From: DAOUFU01 sp034429275
GTDB lineage: Bacteria; Chloroflexota; Anaerolineae; Aggregatilineales; Aggregatilineaceae
NCBI GenBank assembly: GCA_034429275.1
Contig: DAOUFU010000053.1
Location: 55,573-119,572, forward strand
Length of the DNA: 64,000 nt
Reading direction: 5' to 3'
This document shows, in pieces, positions 35,226-43,081 of this stretch. A program made the position numbers and the translations under genes. Within the stretch, counting starts at the first letter, position 1. Each line of letters opens with the position of its first letter. The notes beneath the pieces are model-generated. The model saw only the letters and a program-made list of their open reading frames with translations. It did no database searches and was not told where the DNA came from.

Positions 35226-35999
35226 TTACCGCGCCACAACCCGGACCGGGTTCTCCAGAGTGCCGATTCCCTCAATCGTCACGCTCACCGTGTCGCCATC
35301 ACTCAATGGGCTAACCCCCTCCGGCGTGCCGGTCAAAATGATATCGCCCGGCTCAAGAGTCATGACACGAGTGATGAAAGCGATCAAAACCCGCACGTCA
35401 AAGACCATCATCGAGGTGCGGCTGGTCTGACGTGTTTCCCCATTCACCTTGCAGCTAATGGCCAGATCAAACGGGTCCAGGGTCGTATTGATCCAGGGTC
35501 CGAGCGGACAGAACGTATCAAACCCCTTGGCGCGGCCCCATTGCCCATCCTTTTTCTGATAATCGCGCGCGCTGACATCATTCGCGCAGGTGTAACCCAG
35601 AACCACGCTGAGCGCATCGCTCTCGCTGACATGGCGCGCCCGCTTGCCGATCACGATGACCAGTTCCGCTTCATGATCGACACGCCCCGCATCGGCAGGA
35701 ATCTCGATGGTATCCCCAGGGCCAATCAACGCGCTCGGCGGCTTGAGGAATAACATCGGCTCCGAGGGGACCTCCGCCGCGTGCTCGGCAGCGTGGGCTG
35801 CATAGTTACGCCCGACACAGACCAGTTTGCCAGGCTGTATGGGCGGCAGCAGCTTCACCCGGTCGGCCTGCCCGATGCGCTCGCCCATGCGGTAACTTTC
35901 GGGCGAAAACAGATCGCCCCGCAAGGCATACACCACACCATCAACCACCAATCCGGCGCGTGGGCCGTCTTCCCCGATATATCGTGTCACCAAAGCCAT
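35226..35999 (-). CDS. Fumarylacetoacetate hydrolase-family protein
   Basis: 257 residues with GAGGTGA before the ATG. The FAH fold is shown by VGRNYAAHAAEHA, the metal ligands in DHEAELVIVIGKRAR, the TCANDVSARDYQ motif, GFDTFCPLGPWI, and the C-terminal GDIILTGTPEGV. Members split acylpyruvates, 2-keto-3-deoxy sugars or 4-hydroxyphenylacetate intermediates. Sequence alone does not fix the substrate. Confidence 0.9.
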   Translation of the reverse strand: MALVTRYIGEDGPRAGLVVDGVVYALRGDLFSPESYRMGERIGQADRVKLLPPIQPGKLVCVGRNYAAHAAEHAAEVPSEPMLFLKPPSALIGPGDTIEIPADAGRVDHEAELVIVIGKRARHVSESDALSVVLGYTCANDVSARDYQKKDGQWGRAKGFDTFCPLGPWINTTLDPFDLAISCKVNGETRQTSRTSMMVFDVRVLIAFITRVMTLEPGDIILTGTPEGVSPLSDGDTVSVTIEGIGTLENPVRVVAR

Positions 36000-36078
36000 T
36001 GCTCACCTCGCATGATCATTTCAGTCTCAACAAAGCCTCACAGCCATCAATCTATAACGCAGATAACTCCCCCTGAAC

Positions 36079-36116
36079 AAAAACTCCGGTCCGGGAATGA
36101 GGAACCCAGACCGGAG
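36079..36116 (-). terminator. Rho-independent terminator of the rhodanese gene
   Basis: Stem 36084-36091 with 36109-36116, extended inward by a GGG/CCC pair, and on the minus strand followed directly by TTTTTG. It closes the rhodanese transcript. Confidence 0.75.
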
Positions 36117-36175
36117 ATGAGCACGTTCTAGAGTAACGGGATGTGTTCCCGTGTCACTCTCTTGCCGAGAAATGC

Positions 36176-37039
36176 CTATTCTTTCTCGACAGGCAGGCCA
36201 GCAGTGGTCCAGCCGCCAATGCCACCGGCCAAGTTGCGGACGTTGGTGTAACCCAGCGTGCGCAGAATGGTCGCCGCCATGTTGCCGCGATGCCCACCCT
36301 TGCAGTACACCACGATGTTCGCGTCTTTGGCCGCCGGCAGTTCACTCACATGGCTCATCAGCTCTTCCAGCGGCATCGACACCGCACCCGCAATGTAGCC
36401 ATCCGACGCCCGCTCCGCAGGCGTGCGCACATCCACCAACATATCCGGCGCGTTCTCAATCAGCTCGACGTTCAGGTTCTCCGCCGTCACCGCACCCCAG
36501 CCATCCGGAATGCCCGACAGCCCGGCATCCACCGCCGCCAGCACGTCCGCATCCACCGCCGGAGCCGCACCGCGCACCGCTTCCACAACATCCGTCGTAA
36601 CCGCGAATTCCTCGCCTTCCCACGCCTTGAACCCACCAGCCATGTTCCGCACATTGCTGTAGCCCAGGATCTGCAGCGACGTCATCGCAATTGACGACCG
36701 GAACCCAGACCCGCAGTACACCACGATCTCCGCATCCAGGTCCGGCAGCGCATCCAGGTTCTTCGCCAGGTCGCGCAACGGCAGGTTGAACGCCCCAGGT
36801 ATGTGCCCCGCCGCATACTCATCCGGCTCGCGCACATCCACCAGCAGCAGATCCGGCTTGTCGATCAACTCCACCGACAGGTCCGTGACCGTTACATTCC
36901 CATACCCCGCCGGCAGCGCCGCATTGTACGCCTCCAGTGCCGCAACGACCGGGTCGGCCTGGGCAACCACAGGGGCGAACGGAATCGCCATCGGCAGCAT
37001 CAAGGCCAACATCAATACCAGATACGCCAGCTTACGCAT
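36176..37039 (-). CDS. Secreted tandem rhodanese-domain protein
   Basis: 287 residues with a signal peptide (KLAYLVLMLALMLPMAIPFA) and GGAGG upstream. Two rhodanese domains follow, each with an intact active-site Cys loop: YCGSGFRSS at about residue 109 and YCKGGHRGN at about 245. The two domains are close copies (GYSNVRNMAGGFKAWEG, GYTNVRNLAGGIGGWTT) and begin with the similar NVTVTDLSVELID and AVTAENLNVELIE. They move sulfane sulfur outside the cytoplasm or bind thiosulfate or polysulfide. The gene is on the same strand as the 11-heme cytochrome, 231 bp further on. Confidence 0.93.
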   Translation of the reverse strand: MRKLAYLVLMLALMLPMAIPFAPVVAQADPVVAALEAYNAALPAGYGNVTVTDLSVELIDKPDLLLVDVREPDEYAAGHIPGAFNLPLRDLAKNLDALPDLDAEIVVYCGSGFRSSIAMTSLQILGYSNVRNMAGGFKAWEGEEFAVTTDVVEAVRGAAPAVDADVLAAVDAGLSGIPDGWGAVTAENLNVELIENAPDMLVDVRTPAERASDGYIAGAVSMPLEELMSHVSELPAAKDANIVVYCKGGHRGNMAATILRTLGYTNVRNLAGGIGGWTTAGLPVEKE

Positions 37040-37162
37040 TCTTTGTCCTCCAACTCAACAGGTCAGTAAAGAAAGTTTGCCTACCCCAGGGGTAGAGGTT
37101 CGATCATTTCGATCATGTTGATCCGGCATTCATTTCTCCGGCATCACCTCATCAGATGCAGA

Positions 37163-37206
37163 GCCACCGGGAATCGTCGCAACATTCTGTGGCAATTCCC
37201 GGTGGC
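37163..37206. terminator. Hairpin downstream of the 11-heme cytochrome gene
   Basis: Perfect 12-bp inverted repeat (37163-37174 and 37195-37206). No T run follows on either strand, so it may be an RNA-stabilising hairpin as much as a terminator. Confidence 0.45.
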
Positions 37207-37270
37207 CTGGCGCAGCGCGCATCCTCACTCCCCCACACGCTGCGACTTGCTGCACATTTCCACCAGCGAT

Positions 37271-38740
37271 CTAATCCTTCGTAATCACCCCGGTGGGGTT
37301 GAGATACGGTTGGAACTGGGCGAGATTGGTCGGAACTCCGGGCACCTGGTTGACAACCACTCCCTGATTGGCAGCCAGTTCTGCTGGTGTAACCTTGTCT
37401 GGCGTCAGGAAGATCGAGTCGTTCTCGTGGCACGAGAAGCAGCTCTCGGTCTGCGGCGTATTCCGCTGGATATTATGCGGCGTGGCCATCGCCCAGGTAG
37501 GCCGATTCAGGAACAAATCGAGCAAATTCTCGCCATACGCATCGAACGAATTGACATCGACCGGCACGTGACGCACTGTGACGTAGCGATAAGGTCGTTC
37601 CGCGCTGCGATTGACATTCCGCCCGATGTAGAACCCGATGAAGTGATCCTCAACTGAATAGTAAGGGATGTCGTCTTCAGTCCGGTCTACGTGGCAGTTG
37701 ACGCAGTTGGTATAGGCGATGCTGTGACACACCTGGCACGACATGATTTCGGTACCGTGAATCTCGTGCTGAGTGATACCCGATCCCGCGCCAATCTGGT
37801 CGGCATGGCAGCTTTCGCAGGTCGGCTCCACCGGGGGATCGTAGCGATGTTCGGCCTCGCCGTAAGCGCCTTCGCCGTGCATCTCCGCGCCGGTATGGCA
37901 GTCTGTGCAGGCCAGCCGGGCCTGACGCAGGTGCACGTCGCCGGTATAGCCTTCGTTCAAACCATAGTATTCATTCTTCACCCGGCTGCCGTGGCAGGCG
38001 GTGCAGGTCTGGCCCATTGGCGGTTTGGCCAGGAAATCGTGACCCTTCAGCAGCCCACCGCCCACCGAGCCAGGCTGGCTCACATGGCAGTCGCCACAGG
38101 TTGCATGACAGCTATCACAGTGATAGGTCTGCATCTCTTCGAGCGCTTCCCAGTTTGCTTCACTGCTGCGCTCGTGCAGCACCGTGTCATATCCCGCCAG
38201 GGTGCTGTGCAGGCTGGTCGCCGCGTGCGGGGTGATATTCGGGTGGCAGGTGCCACACGTAGCTTCGGCTTCAACAGTCGGGTCCTTGACGAGGTTGGTA
38301 TGTGCCGCCGTCATATCGCCAACAGCCTCGCCCCCATGACATGCCGTACAGTTGATGAAAGAATGAACATCCTGGGCATAGAGCGCAGGATCGATGTACA
38401 CTTTCTCCCACGCCTCCAACGGAGGCACCGATCCCCCTCAACCAGGGCCGGAGGATAGGCTCTCTCCGGCATCTTCCTCTTCTACGGCCAGCGCTTTGAG
38501 CACGTCCTGGTTGGTGTGACACGTCAAACACGCCTGGTCGGTAAATGCCACCATCGCCACCGCCTGCGCAGAAGTTGTAACTTCGGGTTCGGGCGTGGGC
38601 GGTAGATTGGCTGCTGTGCCAAGCGCGTCGGTGTTAACCACCAGTTCCGGGGCCGATTTATCTTGACCGCATCCAGCTAACAGCGCGCTCAAGAAGACTG
38701 CCCCTGTCCCCATAACAAAAAACCAGAGGCGTTTTTTCAT
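37271..38740 (-). CDS. 11-heme cytochrome c lipoprotein interrupted by in-frame TGA (candidate selenoprotein)
   Basis: The frame runs from ATG at 38740 (GGAGG upstream) to 37271, 490 codons, with one TGA at codon 101 (38440-38438). The first 100 residues hold a lipoprotein signal ending SALLAGC and one heme motif, CLTCH. Downstream of the TGA the same frame gives ten more CxxCH motifs. Only a GTG at 38428 could start the second part separately, and it would lack any export signal, which c-type cytochromes need. A SECIS-like hairpin lies right after the TGA and selC is in this window, so read-through with selenocysteine is plausible: the context would be GPG-U-GGSVPPLEAWEK. Alternatives are a recent nonsense mutation or a sequence error. 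The gene is divergent from a LysR regulator and near a second multiheme locus. Confidence 0.8.
38411..38440 (-). promoter_or_regulatory. SECIS-like recoding hairpin at the in-frame TGA
   Basis: Minus strand: TGA at 38440-38438, 11-nt spacer, stem GCCTCC (38426-38421), loop GTT (38420-38418), stem GGAGGC (38417-38412). Two G-U pairs can extend the stem at its base. The loop starts with G-U and lies 17 nt after the TGA, within the range described for bacterial SECIS elements. Confidence 0.6.
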
Positions 38741-38959
38741 CAAACCTCCGTCTGTATAGATCAATAGGCCAGATAATGAGTATCCTCACTATCGTCTCCA
38801 AGTCTAATTGAATATCCTGATGCTAGACACTATCATTTATCCGCTTTTCTTATGATGTTTAGCTATTTCGTGATACCGGAGAATTTGTTAAACCAGTCAT
38901 CATCATCTGGTGTCGGAACAATTGGCGGCAGATGAGCGCGGCAGCGAGGTTGTACAGGG

Positions 38960-39883
38960 ATGTTAGAACTGAGCGAATTGCAGGTTTTTTTGGTCGCAGC
39001 CGAAACCGAGAATTTCTCGGAAGCGGGGCGCATCTTGCAAATTTCGCAACCTGCAGTGACTGGACACATTCAAAACCTGGAACAGCACTTGAACGTGCGC
39101 CTGTTCGAGCGCTCTGGGCGAAATATTCGCCTGAACGAAGTCGGACAGGCGTTTGTGCCGGTGGTCCGCAACCTGCTCAAAGAGGCGCGCCGTGCCGAGG
39201 AATTCATCGCCGCTCATCAGGGAACAGTCAGCGGGCAGCTCACCATCGGGTGCAGCACTGCGTCCGGCAAATATATCCTGCCGAAGTTGATGGGGCGCTT
39301 TCTGGAACATTATCCCAATGTCCGCATCACCTGCCACATCGGGCCGCGAAGTGAGGCGCTGGATATGCTCAGTTCGGGCGAGATCGATCTGGCGATCAGC
39401 AGCCTGCGTCTCCCCCGGCGCACAATCGAGTACCGGCACTTTTCCGATGATGTCTTGATTCTGATCGCACCACCGGGCCATCCCTGGGCACAGCCAGGAA
39501 CCTGCTTGAAACCTGGGGACCTGGTCGAATATCCGATCATCCTGCGCGAGGCCAGTGCTGGTACGACGATCACACTCAACCGCGAATTGTCCAGGGCCGA
39601 GTTGAGTGTAGAATTGCTGCAAACGCGGTTGATCCTGGCCAATACCGAGGCCATCGTGCAGGCCGTAGCCGAGAATATCGGCCCGGCGTTTGTTTCAAAG
39701 GTCGCGGCGCAGACGGCGCTCCGTCATGGGCTGGTAGTCGAAGTACCTGTCTGCGATATGCAGCTCGTTCAGCGGTTGTACATGGCGCGCAACACCGACT
39801 TTCATGAGTCCGAAGTGCAAACACGGTTCTGGGAATTTGCGTTTGCACCTGAAAATGATGCTTTGCGAAAGCTGCCCACGTGA
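38960..39883 (+). CDS. LysR-family transcriptional regulator
   Basis: 307 residues. The N-terminal winged helix (LSELQVFLVAAETENFSEAG, then LQISQPAVTGHIQNLEQ and LFERSGRNIRLNEVG) is followed by a LysR substrate-binding domain, with TIGCSTASGKYILPKLMGRF near residue 95. The closest feel is to the CysL/CbbR branch, but the effector is unknown. It sits between divergent multiheme cytochrome genes: the 11-heme gene upstream on the minus strand, and the 8-heme/FeS/NrfD operon 11 bp downstream on the same strand. It is the obvious candidate regulator of both. Confidence 0.93.
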   Translation: MLELSELQVFLVAAETENFSEAGRILQISQPAVTGHIQNLEQHLNVRLFERSGRNIRLNEVGQAFVPVVRNLLKEARRAEEFIAAHQGTVSGQLTIGCSTASGKYILPKLMGRFLEHYPNVRITCHIGPRSEALDMLSSGEIDLAISSLRLPRRTIEYRHFSDDVLILIAPPGHPWAQPGTCLKPGDLVEYPIILREASAGTTITLNRELSRAELSVELLQTRLILANTEAIVQAVAENIGPAFVSKVAAQTALRHGLVVEVPVCDMQLVQRLYMARNTDFHESEVQTRFWEFAFAPENDALRKLPT

Positions 39884-39894
39884 GGACAAACCGT

Positions 39895-40899
39895 ATGCCT
39901 TACTCGTCATTCTCCCGCTACCTGTTCCGTGCTCTTGCCGTTCTCGGTTTTGGCCTGATCGGGGCAGTCCTGGCTTCGGCTACTGCTCCCGCCCAGGCGA
40001 CTCCCCCACTCCAATCGCCCGACAGCTGTGCTACCTGCCACCTGAACATCGTTTCCGCCTGGCAAGAGGGCCTGCATGCCCAGGCATACAGCGATCCCAT
40101 CTTTCAGGAAGCCTGGAACAAGAAAGGGCAGGCGGTCGAATGCCTGGCCTGCCACACTACCGGCTTTGTCCCGCGTACAGGCGAATACAAAGCTGAAGGA
40201 GTGACCTGTGAAGCCTGCCACGGCATCCCAGCCGAAGGCCATCCGCCCGCGGCAGTCTCTACCGATCCGGGCGTCGAAACCTGCGCGACCTGCCATGCGA
40301 CCACCTTCACCGAGTGGCAGCAGAGCAAACATGGTGAACAGCAGTTGGCCTGCACCACCTGTCATCAGGCTCACCCTCAACAACTACGCCTGGTGACGGA
40401 GGAAGAGCCAAACGCGCTGTGCCTCAACTGCCACACCGAAGAAGGGCGCGGTGATTTCACTCACCTGGTTCACACCCAGCAGGAATGCGCGGATTGCCAC
40501 ATGCATCGCATTGCACGCGAAGACCTGATCGCTCACATGGAAAGCGGCGCGCTCTTCCCCACCGGCCACACAGGAGAGGTGAAGACAGTCGCCTGTGTCT
40601 CGTGCCACGAGAATTTCAGCCTGACCAGCACTGGCGAAGCGGTCACCGAAGCCCAGCAGGAGCTATCGGAAACCGGTATGCTTGAGAACCGTCATCCGCT
40701 GCTGGCGGCCCAGGTGCGAATCAAAGAACTGGAAGCCGAGCGCGACACCGTCAAGGCCCAGGGCGCGAATACGTCGGCACTGCGCCTGGCCCAGGGAGTG
40801 ATCCTCGGCCTTGCTGTAGGTGGAATTCTGGTCTTTCTCGTTACGCGGTTCCGGCGGCGAGCATCTTTCGCTGCGGATCATGATCACACTGGCGCATAA
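39895..40899 (+). CDS. Membrane-anchored octaheme cytochrome c
   Basis: 334 residues from ATG at 39895, with GAGGA upstream. A signal peptide (LFRALAVLGFGLIGAVLASA) is followed by eight CxxCH motifs (CATCH, CLACH, CEACH, CATCH, CTTCH, CLNCH, CADCH, CVSCH) between residues about 45 and 235. A coiled coil (LAAQVRIKELEAERDTVKAQ) and a C-terminal membrane span (GVILGLAVGGILVFLV) with basic end follow. It thus hangs on the outer face of the membrane. It heads a three-gene unit with a ferredoxin and NrfD protein, and is probably their electron exit or entry point. The catalytic Lys/Tyr signs of NrfA or Hao are not evident. Confidence 0.92.
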   Translation: MPYSSFSRYLFRALAVLGFGLIGAVLASATAPAQATPPLQSPDSCATCHLNIVSAWQEGLHAQAYSDPIFQEAWNKKGQAVECLACHTTGFVPRTGEYKAEGVTCEACHGIPAEGHPPAAVSTDPGVETCATCHATTFTEWQQSKHGEQQLACTTCHQAHPQQLRLVTEEEPNALCLNCHTEEGRGDFTHLVHTQQECADCHMHRIAREDLIAHMESGALFPTGHTGEVKTVACVSCHENFSLTSTGEAVTEAQQELSETGMLENRHPLLAAQVRIKELEAERDTVKAQGANTSALRLAQGVILGLAVGGILVFLVTRFRRRASFAADHDHTGA

Positions 40900-40914
40900 C
40901 GGACGCAAATTCCT

Positions 40915-41745
40915 ATGGCTGAAGAAAAATTCCTGACACGGCGCGAGTTTATCACTGCAATGGCCGTTCTGGGCGGCAGCGCTGCCGTCGCAGTGGCGCT
41001 CAGCGAAATACCCGCGCTGGAAGAACTGATCCAGCAAGAGCTGGCACTGGAACTCCCGGAAGTCGCACGCGAAGCGAGCCACCACCGCGGTGACAGCCAG
41101 TTCAAATGGGGCATGTTGATCGATCTGCGCAAGTGTATCGGCTGTCAGTATTGTGTCAAAGCCTGCCAGGCCGTGAACGATGTGCCGGACGACATGCGCT
41201 GGAACGTGTACCTGCCCGAAATCACCGAAACTGGCGCAACCTTCCACATGACGCGCCCCTGCCTGCACTGCCAGGATGCCCCGTGTGTCTCGGTGTGTCC
41301 GGTAGCGGCCACATTTGTCCGCGATGATGGCATCGTGATCATGGATTACGACCGCTGCATCGGCTGCCGCTACTGTCAAGTCGCCTGCCCCTATGGCGCG
41401 CGCTCGTTCAACTGGGAGCAGCGAACCGAGTCCAGCGGCTACCAGCCCGAATGGGGCAACGCCGAAATCGAGCGGCGTCCGCGCGGTGTAGCCGAAAAGT
41501 GTACCTTCTGCGTCCACCGCATTGATCGCGGCCTCGCGCAAGGACTGATGCCCGGCGTGGATCGCCCGGCAACGCCTGCCTGTGTGAATATCTGCCCGGT
41601 TGAGGCGCGCGTCTTCGGCAACCTCAACGATCCCGACAGCAAGATTTCTCGCCTGATCAAAGAACTGCCAACCTTCCGCTTGCGCGAGAATCTTGGCACT
41701 GAACCCAATGTTTATTATGTACCGCCGGAGGGAATGGCGCTATGA
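40915..41745 (+). CDS. Tat-exported four-cluster ferredoxin subunit (PsrB/NrfC-like)
   Basis: 276 residues. The twin-Arg signal LTRREFITAMAVLGGS sends it out folded. Four [4Fe-4S] motifs are visible: CIGCQYCVKACQ, CLHCQDAPCVSVCP, CIGCRYCQVACP, and CTFCVHRI with CVNICP. This matches the electron-transfer subunits of polysulfide, DMSO and nitrite reductases. It lies 15 bp after the octaheme gene and overlaps the NrfD gene by 4 bases, so the three subunits form one complex. It would pass electrons between the quinone site of NrfD and the hemes. Confidence 0.94.
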   Translation: MAEEKFLTRREFITAMAVLGGSAAVAVALSEIPALEELIQQELALELPEVAREASHHRGDSQFKWGMLIDLRKCIGCQYCVKACQAVNDVPDDMRWNVYLPEITETGATFHMTRPCLHCQDAPCVSVCPVAATFVRDDGIVIMDYDRCIGCRYCQVACPYGARSFNWEQRTESSGYQPEWGNAEIERRPRGVAEKCTFCVHRIDRGLAQGLMPGVDRPATPACVNICPVEARVFGNLNDPDSKISRLIKELPTFRLRENLGTEPNVYYVPPEGMAL

Positions 41746-42983
41746 CGACCATGATCGTGACACTGAGGCGTCAGGCTCAAACCTATCCCTGGTTCACTGC
41801 GTGGATGGCCTTTCTGGGCGTGCTGCTGGTGATCGGGTTGATATCGGGTATCCTCGTCCTGTGGAATGGGCTGGTCATCACCAACCTGACCAACACCGTC
41901 CCCTGGGGGTTGTGGATCACGGTGGACCTCTCGGCCATTGCGTTGGGCGCGGGTGCGTTTTCGCTCTCGACCATCGTTTACATCTTCCGCGCCAAATCGT
42001 TCGCACCCATCGCGCGAATCGCGGTATTCGTGGGCTTTGTGGGCTATACTTCGGCGATGTTGGCCCTGCTGATGGATATCGGTCGCCCGGATCGTTTCTG
42101 GCACCCGGTGATCTATTGGAACATCCACTCCGTGCTGTGGGAAATCACCATGTGCGTGATTTTCTACTCGATGGTGCTGGTGTTTGAAATGGGACCAGCC
42201 CTGCTGGAAAGTGACCTGGTGGTTCAGCGCCTGGGGTTCAGGCGTGCGCCGAAAATCGCCCATATCATGCACCGGTTCACGCCGGCGGTGTCCATCATCG
42301 GGCTTGGCCTCTCGCTGCTGCACCAGTCCTCACTGGGGGCGACGTATGGCGTGCTGGTCGCACGCCCCATCTGGTTCAAACCTTCACTGCCGGTGATGTT
42401 CATTCTCTCGGCAGTCGCCGGTGGCGCTACGGTGACTATCGGGATCACAGTGCTCTATGAGAACCTGATTCGCAAGCGTGTGATCAATACCCGCCTGCGT
42501 AACTCACTCGCCATGTTCGCCGGGCTGATGACCATCGCTTATCTGTACCTCAAACTGTGGGACTTCCTGGCCACGACTTACTACAGCCACCTGCCAGAAC
42601 GTGTTAACGACACTGCCCTCCTCCGCAGTACCACGCCCTATGGAGTCACCTTCTGGTGGATCGAGATCGTGGTCGGCGCACTTGTCCCGGCACTTATCCT
42701 GCTCTCGCCGCGCCTGCGCCGTCAGGATGCGTGGATCTTCGTCGCAGCGGTGCTGGCAATATTGGGCATCGTCGCTAACCGGTGGAATGTCACACTGTCT
42801 GGCCTGATTGTGCCAATGGACTGGTCCCCCGGTTCTGCCGAACTATTTTCGGTGCACAAGTACTTCCCTTCACCGGTTGAATGGGGGGTTACGCTGGGCG
42901 TGGTGGGCTATGCCCTGGCCATGCTAACGCTAGGGCTGCGCTTCTTGCCCATTTTCCCTGACTCGTCTAACGAGCATCACTAG
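41742..42983 (+). CDS. NrfD/PsrC-family integral membrane subunit
   Basis: 413 residues with about ten hydrophobic segments, longer than the 8-helix PsrC core. It shows the family segments NTVPWGLWITVDLSAIALGA and DIGRPDRFWHPVIYWNIHS. The proteins oxidise or reduce menaquinone and pass electrons to an FeS partner. Start and stop overlap with the ferredoxin gene (ATGA). No molybdopterin subunit is encoded nearby, so the unit is cytochrome-FeS-NrfD only, as in NrfBCD-like or quinone-linked cytochrome complexes. Proton pumping through the protein is possible but not shown. Confidence 0.92.
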   Translation: MTTMIVTLRRQAQTYPWFTAWMAFLGVLLVIGLISGILVLWNGLVITNLTNTVPWGLWITVDLSAIALGAGAFSLSTIVYIFRAKSFAPIARIAVFVGFVGYTSAMLALLMDIGRPDRFWHPVIYWNIHSVLWEITMCVIFYSMVLVFEMGPALLESDLVVQRLGFRRAPKIAHIMHRFTPAVSIIGLGLSLLHQSSLGATYGVLVARPIWFKPSLPVMFILSAVAGGATVTIGITVLYENLIRKRVINTRLRNSLAMFAGLMTIAYLYLKLWDFLATTYYSHLPERVNDTALLRSTTPYGVTFWWIEIVVGALVPALILLSPRLRRQDAWIFVAAVLAILGIVANRWNVTLSGLIVPMDWSPGSAELFSVHKYFPSPVEWGVTLGVVGYALAMLTLGLRFLPIFPDSSNEHH

Positions 42984-43016
42984 ACGGCGCCAGGCAGCAT
43001 TCTGGTTCTGAATCAT

Positions 43017-43045
43017 ATCGGGCGATCCACCAGAGATCGCCCGAT
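43017..43045. terminator. Bidirectional hairpin between convergent genes
   Basis: Perfect 11-bp inverted repeat (43017-43027 and 43035-43045), 7-nt loop, between the NrfD gene and the M28-like gene. Confidence 0.65.
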
Positions 43046-43081
43046 TGCATTTGTTCGCCTGCTTGCTCATATCCCGCCAGC

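Noticed and set aside
38428..38764. Two separate cytochrome genes, or a genome-wide reassignment of TGA
   Set aside because: The downstream part would start at a GTG with no export signal, which c-type cytochromes require. Many other genes in the window terminate at TGA, so TGA is normally stop here.
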